From Amycolatopsis decaplanina DSM 44594 (lineage in GTDB: Bacteria; Actinomycetota; Actinomycetes; Mycobacteriales; Pseudonocardiaceae), in assembly GCF_000342005.1 (NCBI RefSeq), contig NZ_AOHO01000071.1, positions 144,365 through 208,364 on the forward strand: 64,000 nt of DNA, in the 5' to 3' direction. A program made the translations under genes and the position numbers. Within the stretch, counting starts at the first letter, position 1, and every line of letters begins with the position of its first letter. The notes under the pieces were generated by a model. That model saw only the letters and a list, made by a program, of their open reading frames with translations, made no database searches and had not been told where the DNA came from. This document shows positions 41,353-49,532 of the stretch, one piece after another.

Positions 41353-42488
41353 CGACGGAATCCGTACGGCAGATCGACGCGGGCGCGCCCCCTTCGCGGT
41401 TCGCGCGCGGCTGGCACTGTCTCGGTCTGGCCGAGCCGTTCCGGGACGGGAAACCGCACGCCATCACGGCGTTCGGGACGAAACTGGTGGTCTTCGCCGA
41501 CTCGTCCGGCAAGCTCAACGTGCTCGACGGGTACTGCCGCCACATGGGCGGCGACCTCACCCAGGGCGAGGTCAAGGGCGACGAGATCGCCTGCCCGTTC
41601 CACGACTGGCGCTGGAACGGTAACGGCAAGTGCGTCTCGATCCCCTACGCCAAAAGGGTTCCGCTGCGGGCGCGGACGAAGTCGTGGCTGGTACTTGAGG
41701 AGAACAAGCAACTGTTCGTCTGGCACGACCCGGAGGGCAATCCGCCCCCCGAGGACGTCGTCATCCCGCGTATCGATGGCGTGTTCAACGGCGAGTGGAG
41801 CAACTGGACCTGGGACTCGGTGCTGATCGAGGGCTCCAACTGCCGCGAAATCATCGACAACATGGTCGACATGGCGCACTTCTTCTACATCCACTACGCC
41901 TTCCCGACCTACTTCAAGAACGTGTTCGAGGGGCACATCGCCACTCAGTACCTGAACACGAAGGGCCGCCCGGACAAGGGAATGGCGTCGAACTACGGTG
42001 GCGAGGAGAACCTGCTGCGGTCGGAAGCGTCCTACTTCGGACCCTCGTACATGATCAACAAGCTGCTCAACACGTACCAGGGTTTCGAGATCGAGAACGT
42101 GCTGATCAACTGCCACTACCCGGTCACCGAGAACTCGTTCGTGCTGCAGTGGGGCGTGAGCGTGAAGAAGTTCGAGGGCGTCTCGGACGAGCACGCGGAC
42201 AAGATCGCCGGGAAGTTCGCCAAGGGCATCGGCGTCGGCTTCCTGCAGGACGTGGAGATCTGGCGCAACAAGACGCGGATCGACAACCCGTTGCTGTGCG
42301 AGGAGGACGGTCCGGTCTACCAGCTGCGCCGCTGGTACGACCAGTTCTATGTGGACGCGGCCGACGTCACCGAGGACATGACCCAGCGTTTCGAGTTCGA
42401 AGTGGACACCAGCCGCGCCAACGAGGTCTGGGCGGCGGAGGTGGCCGAGAATCTGGCGCGGCAGCAGGCGGAAGAGGCCGGGGTGTGA
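41349..42488 (+). CDS. kshA: KshA, 3-ketosteroid 9-alpha-hydroxylase oxygenase
   Basis: A 379-aa Rieske oxygenase that hydroxylates C9; with KstD this opens ring B. Rieske ligands Cys63, His65, Cys82 and His85 (CRHMGG...CPFHDW); the mononuclear iron site is formed by His177 and His182 (DMAHFFYIHYAF) and a later Asp. These numbers fit the known KshA proteins within a few residues. It is followed by a small Cys protein and then the reductase kshB. Confidence 0.94.
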   Translation: MTTESVRQIDAGAPPSRFARGWHCLGLAEPFRDGKPHAITAFGTKLVVFADSSGKLNVLDGYCRHMGGDLTQGEVKGDEIACPFHDWRWNGNGKCVSIPYAKRVPLRARTKSWLVLEENKQLFVWHDPEGNPPPEDVVIPRIDGVFNGEWSNWTWDSVLIEGSNCREIIDNMVDMAHFFYIHYAFPTYFKNVFEGHIATQYLNTKGRPDKGMASNYGGEENLLRSEASYFGPSYMINKLLNTYQGFEIENVLINCHYPVTENSFVLQWGVSVKKFEGVSDEHADKIAGKFAKGIGVGFLQDVEIWRNKTRIDNPLLCEEDGPVYQLRRWYDQFYVDAADVTEDMTQRFEFEVDTSRANEVWAAEVAENLARQQAEEAGV

Positions 42489-42745
42489 AGCCCGAGACCG
42501 TCGAATTCCTCACCGCCGGGCTGCGGCCGCTGAACTGCCGCGCGTGCGGGACGTGCGTGCTGGTCAAGAAGAACAGCGTGCAGCACACCAGCATCCAGTG
42601 GACGACCGACGCGTCCCGGAGCTGCCCGGTGTTCGCCGAGCGGAAGGCTTCCGGGGCGCAGACGGCGTTGCTCGACACCTGCGGCAATCTCAGCGACAGC
42701 ATCGACGCCGCGTTGAAGGACGGCCTGCTGGAGGTGCCCGAATGA
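42485..42745 (+). CDS. Small cysteine-motif protein between kshA and kshB
   Basis: An 86-aa protein starting at GTG 42485 inside the kshA stop and ending in a 4-nt overlap with kshB, so it is certainly part of the operon. It has five cysteines: NCRACGTCVL (C-x2-C-x2-C, about residues 19-25), one in SRSCPVF and one in LDTCGN, with HTSIQWTTD between. The pattern suggests a bound iron-sulfur cluster or zinc (inference). A protein of unknown function with similar wording may follow kshA in mycobacteria (Rv3527; from memory, unsure). Confidence 0.8.
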   Translation: MKPETVEFLTAGLRPLNCRACGTCVLVKKNSVQHTSIQWTTDASRSCPVFAERKASGAQTALLDTCGNLSDSIDAALKDGLLEVPE

Positions 42746-43767
42746 GCGGTCCCGTCACCGTGACCGTGGCCGAGGTGATCACCGAGACGGCCGACGCGCG
42801 GTCGATCGTGTTCGAGATCCCGGCCGAGCACGTCTCCGCTTTCGCCTACACCCCAGGGCAGTTCCTCACCGTGCGTGTGCCGAGCGAGCGGACCGGGTCG
42901 GTGGCCCGCTGTTACTCGCTCTCCAGCGCGCCGCACGAGAACCGGGTCCAGGTCACGGTCAAGCGCACCGCCGACGGCTACGGATCGAACTGGCTGTGTG
43001 ACAACCTCCAAGCGGGCCAAGAGGTCCAGGTCCTGCCGCCGGCCGGGGTGTTCAGTCCCGCGTCGCTCGACGAGGACTTCCTGCTGCTCGCGGGCGGCAG
43101 CGGCATCACCCCGGTGATGTCGATCCTCAAATCCGCGCTGGAGCACGGCACCGGCAAGGTGGTGCTGCTGTACGCCAATCGCGACGAGAGCTCGGTGATC
43201 TTCGCGCACGAACTGTCGGACCTCGCCGCGAAGCACGCGGACCGGCTGGTCGTGCTGCACTGGCTGGAGAGCCTGCAAGGGTTGCCGACGGAGGCGCACC
43301 TGCGCGCGCTGGTGGCGCCGTACACCGGGCACGAGGCGTTCATCTGCGGACCTGGCCCGTTCATGGACGCGGCGCGCACAGTGCTCAAGGATCTCGGGCT
43401 GCCGCGCAAACGAATCCACCTGGAGCGGTTCCTGTCCCTCGGCGGGAACCCCTTCGAGGTGGCCGAGCCCGTCGCCGTCGAAGAGGCCGAGACCCCGGCG
43501 TCGGTCGAAGTCACCCTCGACGGTGAGACCAGGAACCTCGCGTGGCCTCGCCGGACGAAACTGCTGGACCTGTTGCTGGAAAAGGGTTTTGACGCGCCGT
43601 ACTCGTGCCGCGAGGGCCAGTGCAGCGCGTGTGCCTGCCGGATCACCTCCGGCGAGGTGAAGATGCTGAACAACGAGGTCCTCGACGGCGACGACATCGC
43701 CGAAGGCATCGTGCTGGCGTGTCAGTCCCTGCCGCTGACCGACGAGGTAACCGTCACCTACGAGTAG
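42742..43767 (+). CDS. kshB: KshB, reductase of the 9-alpha-hydroxylase
   Basis: A 341-aa reductase that passes electrons from NADH to KshA. Order of domains: FAD barrel with RCYSLSSAP near residue 54, NAD domain with LLLAGGSGITPVMSILK near 114, and a C-terminal plant-type [2Fe-2S] domain with CREGQCSACACRI (about residues 288-300) and a last Cys in VLACQS. Start overlaps the small Cys protein stop. In Mycobacterium kshB stands apart from kshA; here they are in one operon. Confidence 0.93.
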   Translation: MSGPVTVTVAEVITETADARSIVFEIPAEHVSAFAYTPGQFLTVRVPSERTGSVARCYSLSSAPHENRVQVTVKRTADGYGSNWLCDNLQAGQEVQVLPPAGVFSPASLDEDFLLLAGGSGITPVMSILKSALEHGTGKVVLLYANRDESSVIFAHELSDLAAKHADRLVVLHWLESLQGLPTEAHLRALVAPYTGHEAFICGPGPFMDAARTVLKDLGLPRKRIHLERFLSLGGNPFEVAEPVAVEEAETPASVEVTLDGETRNLAWPRRTKLLDLLLEKGFDAPYSCREGQCSACACRITSGEVKMLNNEVLDGDDIAEGIVLACQSLPLTDEVTVTYE

Positions 43768-43857
43768 GAGAAGGAGATGCGTGTCTGGATGCGGATCCCA
43801 CGTGACTGGAGCCGGATCTCGCGTGTCTCCAGCCGGATGACGCGGTGCGGCGCCCAG

Positions 43858-43920
43858 TCACGTGTGTTCCGCCTTCAATCACGTGTGTTCCGCCTTCAAT
43901 CACGTGTGTTCCGCCTTCAA
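43858..43920. repeat. Three tandem 21-bp repeats
   Basis: TCACGTGTGTTCCGCCTTCAA occurs three times without a gap and without a change, followed by a fragment of a fourth copy. It fills the gap between kshB and the MaoC gene, ending about 35 bp before the latter's start. Looser relatives of its CACGTG part precede it (43788-43855). Confidence 0.9.
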
Positions 43921-43955
43921 TCACGAACAAACCACAGCATCTGAGGAGTTCCCCC

Positions 43956-44819
43956 GTGCCCATCGATCCTTCGGCCGCGATCGGCGCCGACCTCGGCGAG
44001 GTGAGTTTCGCCTGGACCGCGTCGGACGTGCAGCTCTACCACCTGGCGCTGGGCGCGGGCGCGGATCCGATGAGTCCGCGCGAACTGCGCTACACCTACG
44101 AGGACGGCCTCCAGGTGCTGCCGACGTTCGCCACCGTGGCGGCGAACCTGCGCGTGTTCGAACCACCCGCGGTCTCGTTCCCCGGCGTCGAGGTCGACCT
44201 CGGGAAGGTGTTGCACGGCAAGCAGGAGGTGATCGCGCACCGGCCGATCCCGGTCTCGGGGAAGGCCGTGGCGCGGACGCGGATCGTCGACGTCTTCGAC
44301 AAGGGCAAGGCGGCCGTGATCGTGAACGAGACGGTCGCCACCGATTCCGACGGGACTCCACTGTGGACGTTGCGGTCGAGCATCTTCGCCCGTGGCGAAG
44401 GAGGTTTCGGCGGCGAACGCGGCCCGTCGGACCGCGTCGAACTCCCGTCGCGCGCCCCGGACGCGGTCATCGACACGCCGACGTTGCCGCAGCAGGCCCT
44501 GCTCTACCGGCTCTGCGGGGACCGCAACCCCTTGCACGCCGATCCCGCGTTCGCCGCGGCCGCCGGATTCGACGAGCCGATCCTGCACGGCCTGTGCACC
44601 TACGGTGTCATCGCGAAGGCCGTCACCGACGAGTTCCTCGACGGCGACACCGCCCGCGTCGCGTCGTTCTCGGCCAAGTTCGCCGGCGTCGTCTTCCCCG
44701 GCGAACCACTGCGGACCCGGGTCTGGCGCGAGCCCGCCGGGCTGCTGATCACGACCACGGCACCGGACCGGGACGAGGCGCCCGTCCTTTCCGACACTTT
44801 CTTGACCACGACAGACTGA
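43956..44819 (+). CDS. MaoC-type (R)-enoyl-CoA hydratase, Hsd4B-like
   Basis: A 287-aa double hot-dog hydratase. The hydratase-2 motif is LLYRLCGDRNPLHADPAFAAAAGF near residues 184-207, with the catalytic Asp and His. The N-terminal half lacks it, as in eukaryotic-type hydratase 2. The mycobacterial counterpart next to kstD (Rv3538, Hsd4B) hydrates cholesterol side-chain enoyl-CoAs. The start is GTG 43956, with GAGGAG before it; an in-frame start 37 codons upstream would only translate the 21-bp repeats. Confidence 0.88.
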   Translation: MPIDPSAAIGADLGEVSFAWTASDVQLYHLALGAGADPMSPRELRYTYEDGLQVLPTFATVAANLRVFEPPAVSFPGVEVDLGKVLHGKQEVIAHRPIPVSGKAVARTRIVDVFDKGKAAVIVNETVATDSDGTPLWTLRSSIFARGEGGFGGERGPSDRVELPSRAPDAVIDTPTLPQQALLYRLCGDRNPLHADPAFAAAAGFDEPILHGLCTYGVIAKAVTDEFLDGDTARVASFSAKFAGVVFPGEPLRTRVWREPAGLLITTTAPDRDEAPVLSDTFLTTTD

Positions 44820-44862
44820 ATCATCGTTCCCGCAGATAGCGGCTCTGGCTAGACTCGGCCGG

Positions 44863-45621
44863 GTGCGACCCTTGATCTCGGATCCGTATGCCGAACTCGG
44901 CCGGGACTACGCGCGATCAAGACGCCCGGATCCCCGCATCGCGGCCGCTGTCACCGCCGCTCTCGGAGACGCGCGCTCGGTGGTCAACGTCGGGGCCGGG
45001 GCCGGTTCCTACGAGCCGGAAGACCGCGACGTGGTCGCGGTCGAGCCGTCGTGGCGGATGATCGCGCAGCGCCCGGCCGCGGCGGCCCCCGCCGTCCAGG
45101 CGTGCGCGGAAGAGCTGCCCTTCCCCGACGGCGCCTTCGACGCCGCCTTGGCGGTGCTCACCGTGCACCACTGGACGGACGTGACCGCCGGACTGGCCGA
45201 GTTGCGGCGCGTGTCCCGTCGCCAGGTGATCGTGACCTGGGATCAGGCGGTGTTCGCGCGATTCTGGCTGGTGCGGGACTACCTGCCGGAGATCGCCGAA
45301 CACGAAAGCCGGCTGGCCTGTCTCGACAGGGTCGTCGAGGAATTGACCGCGGCCGGGCGAACGCCTTCGGTGACTCCGCTGCCGGTGCCGTCGGACTGCG
45401 TCGACGGCTTCCTCGGCGCGTATTGGCGCAGGCCGGAGGCTTACCTGTCCGAGCGCGTGCGCGCGGGGATGTCCGGGGTGGCGCTGCTGGACCAGAACGT
45501 CGTCGCGACGGCGGTCGGGCGGCTGCGCGCCGATCTCGCGGACGGGCACTGGCACCGGCATCACGTCGGCTTGCTCGGCCGGACGGAACTCGACCTCGGA
45601 TACCGGCTCGTCACGACGTGA
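44863..45621 (+). CDS. SAM-dependent class I methyltransferase
   Basis: A 252-aa methyltransferase: motif I VVNVGAGAGSYEP (near residue 40), VVAVEPSWRMI as the acidic strand, AEELPFPDGAFDAALAVLTVHHWTD as motifs II-III. The pattern is that of the UbiE/small-molecule group. The acceptor is unknown. It begins 43 bp after the MaoC gene on the same strand. No link to steroid breakdown is evident. Confidence 0.83.
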   Translation: MRPLISDPYAELGRDYARSRRPDPRIAAAVTAALGDARSVVNVGAGAGSYEPEDRDVVAVEPSWRMIAQRPAAAAPAVQACAEELPFPDGAFDAALAVLTVHHWTDVTAGLAELRRVSRRQVIVTWDQAVFARFWLVRDYLPEIAEHESRLACLDRVVEELTAAGRTPSVTPLPVPSDCVDGFLGAYWRRPEAYLSERVRAGMSGVALLDQNVVATAVGRLRADLADGHWHRHHVGLLGRTELDLGYRLVTT

Positions 45622-45906
45622 TCGAAAGCCAGGTGGCGGAGCTGAGGTGTCCCCGGCAAATGGCCGTACGCCTGAACCCGCCCCGGCCGAAGGCCCCGCC
45701 GCCGCGGTGGCAGGGCGCCCTGTACGCACATCGTGACGTAGATGACCAGGCAGCGTCCTGCCGACGTCGGCCGCGGATGCGGGTTCTCCAGGACACCCAG
45801 TACACAGTGGACATCTCTCGGACGTCGCTCGCCGCTTGGACGGCGGTCGACCCCGGCTGCGAGGCATGGTATTCATGGCTTTCGTGACAGCGGGGACGGG
45901 AGCGGC

Positions 45907-46365
45907 ATGACAGCGGAGTACTTCGTGGTCCGTGGCCAGGTGGAGAAGGGCGATCAGCGGGGCCGGGAACTGGGCTTCCCGACCGCCAACATCGCGCTGC
46001 GCGACCAGGACGGCCAAGTCGGCGACGGAGTGTGGGCGGGCTGGGCCGAACGCGCCGACGGCACCCGGATCGCGGCCGCGGTCTCGGTCGGCAGGCGGCC
46101 GACCTACTACGGCGCGGACGGCTACCGGCTCGTCGAGGCGCATCTGCTGGACTTCAGCGGCGACCTCTACGGCGAGGTGCTGACCGTGTGGCTGGGCCAC
46201 CACCTGCGCGAGCAGGAGGCGTACCCGTCGTCGGAGGCGCTGATCGTCGCGCTCAACAAGGACATCGCCGACGCCCGCAAGTGGGCCGCGGACAACCCGG
46301 CCGACGGCCTGCCCGACGCGGGCGCCGCCGAGGCCGGGGTCGTCCGCCGCATCCCCCGCGATTAG
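45907..46365 (+). CDS. Stand-alone riboflavin kinase domain protein
   Basis: A 152-aa protein corresponding to the C-terminal riboflavin kinase domain of bifunctional RibF: EYFVVRGQVEKGDQRGRELGFPTANIAL (ATP/Mg loop), GVWAGWAERADGTR, and EAHLLDFSGDLYGEVLTVWLGHHLREQ. It lacks the FAD synthetase domain. It could make FMN from riboflavin in addition to the genomic RibF. ATG at 45907. The gap 45622-45906 shows no convincing gene. Confidence 0.85.
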   Translation: MTAEYFVVRGQVEKGDQRGRELGFPTANIALRDQDGQVGDGVWAGWAERADGTRIAAAVSVGRRPTYYGADGYRLVEAHLLDFSGDLYGEVLTVWLGHHLREQEAYPSSEALIVALNKDIADARKWAADNPADGLPDAGAAEAGVVRRIPRD

Positions 46366-46405
46366 TCACTTGCTTGCGCCGGTCGACCACGCAAGCAGGT
46401 GACTA
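46363..46405. terminator. 16-bp hairpin terminator
   Basis: TAGTCACTTGCTTGCG (46363-46378) pairs with CGCAAGCAGGTGACTA (46390-46405) with one G:U, loop 11 nt. It begins in the riboflavin kinase stop codon and ends before the convergent membrane protein gene. Confidence 0.7.
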
Positions 46406-46413
46406 CTTGCGGG

Positions 46414-46983
46414 TCAGACGGCCGCGCCCAGAAGCATGTAGCCCATGCCGAGTCCCATGATCACCCGGCACACCCGCCGCGACGTCTGACCGGAGTCCCC
46501 GGCTCCCCGCGCCGCCAGGACCCCGGCTCGCACGGCGTCCACCGCGAAATACGCGGCCACGGCACCGAAGATCAGGGAAAGCCACAGCGCCGAAGTGCCG
46601 CCGGGACCGGACATCACCAGCCACGGTCCGTGGGAGACCTCGCTGTGCGGCATGAACGTCACCATGAACAGCATCGCGGTGGCGGAGACGGCGTGGTGCC
46701 CGCACGAGGCGTGCCCGGATCGCCGCCCCTTCCACCACGAGACGGCGAACCAGCCGGCGGTCAGCGCCAGCACCGCCTGCCAGCCCGCCGCGGGGATCGG
46801 GCCGCCCACCGGGGACAGCATCGCGACCATGGCGACTACGAGCAGCAGTTCGGCCAGGTCGCCGTTGCGGACCGCCGCGCCCTGCCTGCCGTAGTCCAGC
46901 CGGACGAGTCTCAGCACGCAGGGCAGGACGAGCGCGGCGAACACCGCGGTCAGGGTCCACGCGACGACGATTGGTCCAGACAT
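46414..46983 (-). CDS. DUF5134-like membrane protein
   Basis: A 189-aa membrane protein with about five hydrophobic helices, the first at residues 4-25 (IVVAWTLTAVFAALVLPCVL). Between helices lie GHASCGHHAVSATAMLFMVTFMP and SEVSHGPW, His-rich loops that may bind a metal. It fits the DUF5134 family of actinobacterial proteins of unknown function. GGAGGTGCC precedes the ATG. Confidence 0.7.
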   Translation of the reverse strand: MSGPIVVAWTLTAVFAALVLPCVLRLVRLDYGRQGAAVRNGDLAELLLVVAMVAMLSPVGGPIPAAGWQAVLALTAGWFAVSWWKGRRSGHASCGHHAVSATAMLFMVTFMPHSEVSHGPWLVMSGPGGTSALWLSLIFGAVAAYFAVDAVRAGVLAARGAGDSGQTSRRVCRVIMGLGMGYMLLGAAV

Positions 46984-47056
46984 GGCACCTCCCGGCCGGT
47001 AACCCTTTCACCGTGGCAGGTGCCGCTCTAGTACACCATCGGGCATTGAGGTGATC

Positions 47057-48226
47057 TCAGCCCGCGGTCAGGACCAGTCCGCTCGTAGGTACGCCGGTGC
47101 CGGCGGTCACCAGCACGCGCGAGGCCCCGTCGACCTGGTTGACGGCGTCGCCCCGTAGCTGCCGGACACCTTCGGCGATCCCGTTCATCCCGTGGATGTA
47201 GGCCTCCCCCAGCTGTCCGCCGTGCGGGTTGAGCGGGAGCTTCCCGTCGAGTTCCAGCGTGCCGCCGTCGATGAAGTCCTTGGCCTCGCCCTTCCCGCAG
47301 AAGCCGAGTTCTTCCAGCTGCATCAGGACATAAGGGGTGAAGTGGTCGTACAGCACGGCGAGGTCCATGTCGCCGGGCCCCAGCCCGGACTGCTCCCACA
47401 ACTGCCTTCCCACGACGCCCATCTCGGGCAGCGCCGGAAGATCGTCGCGGTAGTAGCTGGTCATCACGTACTGGTCCGGCCCGCTCCCCTGCGCCGCCGC
47501 CGCGATGACGGCGGGCCGGTGCGGCAGGTCACGCGCCCGCTCGGCGCCGACGATCACCAGGGCGACCCCGCCGTCGCTCTCCTGACAGCAGTCCAGCAGG
47601 TGCAACGGTTCGGCGACCCAGCGGGAGGCCTGATGCTCTTCGAGCGTGATCGGCTTGCCGTAGAACCACGCCTTGGGGTTGGTCGCCGCGCGGGCGCGGT
47701 CGACGACGGCCACCCGGCCGAAGTCCTCACTGGTCGCGCCGTACTCGTGCATGTAGCGCCGGGCGAGCATGGCGACGGTCGCGGCCGGGGTCGCGATGCC
47801 CATCGGGTAGTGGAACGCGTTGTCGACGCCGGAGGAGTTCACCTGCCCCGCCGCGGCCGAGGACACCTGCCCGAACCGCATCCCGGACCGTTCGTTGAAC
47901 GCCCGGTACGCGACGACGACGTCCGCGACACCGGTCGCGACGGCCATCGCGGCCTGCTGCACGGTCGCGGCCGCCGCACCGCCGCCGTAGTGGATCCGGC
48001 TGAAGAACTTGAGCTCGGGGATGCCGAGTTCGCGTGCGACGGCGATCTCGCTGTTGCCGTCCATGGTGAACGAGACCAGGCCGTCCACATCGGACGGAGA
48101 GAGCCCGGCGTCCTTCAACGCGCTCGAAACCGCTTCCGCCGCCAGCCGCAGCTCACTGCGCCCGGAGTCCTTGGAGAACTCCGTGGCGCCGATCCCGGCG
48201 ATGGCCGCCCGTCCGGACAGCGTCAT
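47057..48226 (-). CDS. ltp2: Ltp2, steroid aldolase
   Basis: Ltp2 removes the last side-chain piece as propionyl-CoA in a retro-aldol step, together with the DUF35 part of ChsH2. The 389-aa protein has a thiolase fold without the nucleophilic Cys: IAGIGATEFSKDSGRSELRLAAEA at the start, MDGNSEIAVARELGI, and a C-terminal HGMNGIAEGVRQLRGDAVNQV with the HGG before it. The ATG at 48226 touches the chsH1 stop; the GTG at 48229 is also possible. It ends the chsE1-chsE2-chsH2-chsH1-ltp2 operon. Confidence 0.93.
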   Translation of the reverse strand: MTLSGRAAIAGIGATEFSKDSGRSELRLAAEAVSSALKDAGLSPSDVDGLVSFTMDGNSEIAVARELGIPELKFFSRIHYGGGAAAATVQQAAMAVATGVADVVVAYRAFNERSGMRFGQVSSAAAGQVNSSGVDNAFHYPMGIATPAATVAMLARRYMHEYGATSEDFGRVAVVDRARAATNPKAWFYGKPITLEEHQASRWVAEPLHLLDCCQESDGGVALVIVGAERARDLPHRPAVIAAAAQGSGPDQYVMTSYYRDDLPALPEMGVVGRQLWEQSGLGPGDMDLAVLYDHFTPYVLMQLEELGFCGKGEAKDFIDGGTLELDGKLPLNPHGGQLGEAYIHGMNGIAEGVRQLRGDAVNQVDGASRVLVTAGTGVPTSGLVLTAG

Positions 48227-48621
48227 CACTCGCCTCCCAACGTGAGCGCCACGGTGCCCACCACGTGTTCACCGAGACTGTCCACACCGGACACCGAGAT
48301 CACCACGTCGTCGCCGTCCCGTTCCGTGACCCGTCCGGTGAAGGTCAGCGTGTCGTAGGCGTAGCAGGGCACGCCGAGCCGGATCTTGATCGACCGCACG
48401 AACGCCTCCGGTCCCGCCCAGTCGGCGACGAACCTCTGCACCAGGCCGGTGTCGGTGAGGATGTTGAGGAAGATGTCCTTGGACCCGCGCTGAACGGCGG
48501 CGTCGCGGTCGTGGTGGACGTCCTGGAAATCCCGCGTCGCCAGCGCGGTGCTCACCACGAAGGTGGGGGTGGCCTCGATCGTCAGCGACGGCAGCTCGGT
48601 GCCGACCGAACAGTCCTTCAT
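48226..48621 (-). CDS. chsH1: ChsH1, MaoC-like hydratase subunit
   Basis: A 131-aa single hot-dog protein. TALATRDFQDVHHDRDAAVQRGSKDIFLNILTDTGLVQRFV is nearly identical to mycobacterial ChsH1 and contains the hydratase Asp-His pair. With ChsH2 it hydrates the 3-carbon side-chain enoyl-CoA. Overlaps chsH2 by four bases and ltp2 by one. Confidence 0.92.
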   Translation of the reverse strand: MKDCSVGTELPSLTIEATPTFVVSTALATRDFQDVHHDRDAAVQRGSKDIFLNILTDTGLVQRFVADWAGPEAFVRSIKIRLGVPCYAYDTLTFTGRVTERDGDDVVISVSGVDSLGEHVVGTVALTLGGE

Positions 48622-49532
48622 CGCGCGACCCTCCAAGCGGGCAACGTCAGTTCCTCGTCGATCTTCACGAAGGCGGCCTCCACCGGGAGTCCGATGTGGA
48701 CAGACTCGGGATCGGCACCGAGCAGCTCGCCCATCACCCGGACCCCCTCCTCCAATTCGACGAGCGCGACCACGAACGGCAGATCCTTGCCGGGAACCTT
48801 CGGGTGGTGGTGCACCACGTAGCTGTAGACCTTGCCCTGTCCGCACGCGACGACGTAGTCCGGCTTGGCGTCGAAGTCGCCGTCCGGGGGCATCGGGCCG
48901 GGCGGATGCCGCAGGGTCTCGCCCCACCGCTGGATCCGCAGCTCCCCTTCACGCAGGCCCGCCCAGAAGAACTCGGTGTCCTTGCTGATCACCGGCCGCA
49001 GCACCGGGGCGGCCGCCTTGGCGGGCTCGGCGCCCGGCGGACGGAACTTCAGCACCCGGAACACCATGTCCGCGACGGCCTCGCCGCCGACGTACCAAGT
49101 GGTCTTCGTCGTCACGAACCAGCCTTCGCCCAGCGCGGTGCGTTTAGGTCCGACGACACTTTCGAGTTTCGCGGTCGCCGCGACGCGCTCGCCGTGCCGC
49201 AGATACCGGAAGTAGTTCTGCTCGGAGTTCGTCGCGACGACCGAGGTGAACCCCGCTTCGTCGAGCACCTCCATCATCGCGCCGAGCGGGTCGTCCGACG
49301 CCCTCGTCCAGTGCAGTCCGCCCATCGTCCACACCTGCGCCATCGCGGGTGGCGCGACAAGTCCCTTGTGGACACTCTTCGCGGCGAACTCTTCGTCGAC
49401 GTACACCGGATTGCGGTCGCCGATGGCCTCGACCCAGTTGTTCACCATCGCCTGGTTGACCGCGTCGCGCGCGGCCCTCGGCGCGGATTCCCCGCGCGCG
49501 GCGATGTGGGCGGCCGCTTCCTGAATACTCAT
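48618..49532 (-). CDS. chsH2: ChsH2, MaoC-like/DUF35 fusion
   Basis: A 304-aa two-part protein: an N-terminal MaoC-like domain (GDRNPVYVDEEFAAKSVHKGLVAPPAMAQVW near residue 38) and a C-terminal DUF35 domain (FFWAGLREGELRIQRWGETLRHPPGPMPP from about 190, then the OB part). The DUF35 rubredoxin-like part has no cysteine pairs here. The first domain works with ChsH1; the second binds Ltp2. Four-base overlaps on both sides. Confidence 0.92.
   Translation of the reverse strand: MSIQEAAAHIAARGESAPRAARDAVNQAMVNNWVEAIGDRNPVYVDEEFAAKSVHKGLVAPPAMAQVWTMGGLHWTRASDDPLGAMMEVLDEAGFTSVVATNSEQNYFRYLRHGERVAATAKLESVVGPKRTALGEGWFVTTKTTWYVGGEAVADMVFRVLKFRPPGAEPAKAAAPVLRPVISKDTEFFWAGLREGELRIQRWGETLRHPPGPMPPDGDFDAKPDYVVACGQGKVYSYVVHHHPKVPGKDLPFVVALVELEEGVRVMGELLGADPESVHIGLPVEAAFVKIDEELTLPAWRVAR

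Noticed and set aside
43858..43925. Possible CRISPR array.
   Set aside because: The three 21-bp units abut directly, with no spacers, and no cas gene is nearby; they are tandem repeats.
45618..45887. An 89-codon frame starting at a GTG inside the methyltransferase stop.
   Set aside because: The overlap looks like coupling, but the codon use is not the usual high-GC third-position pattern and the sequence resembles no family I know. The minus-strand frame at 45611-45814 is equally unconvincing.
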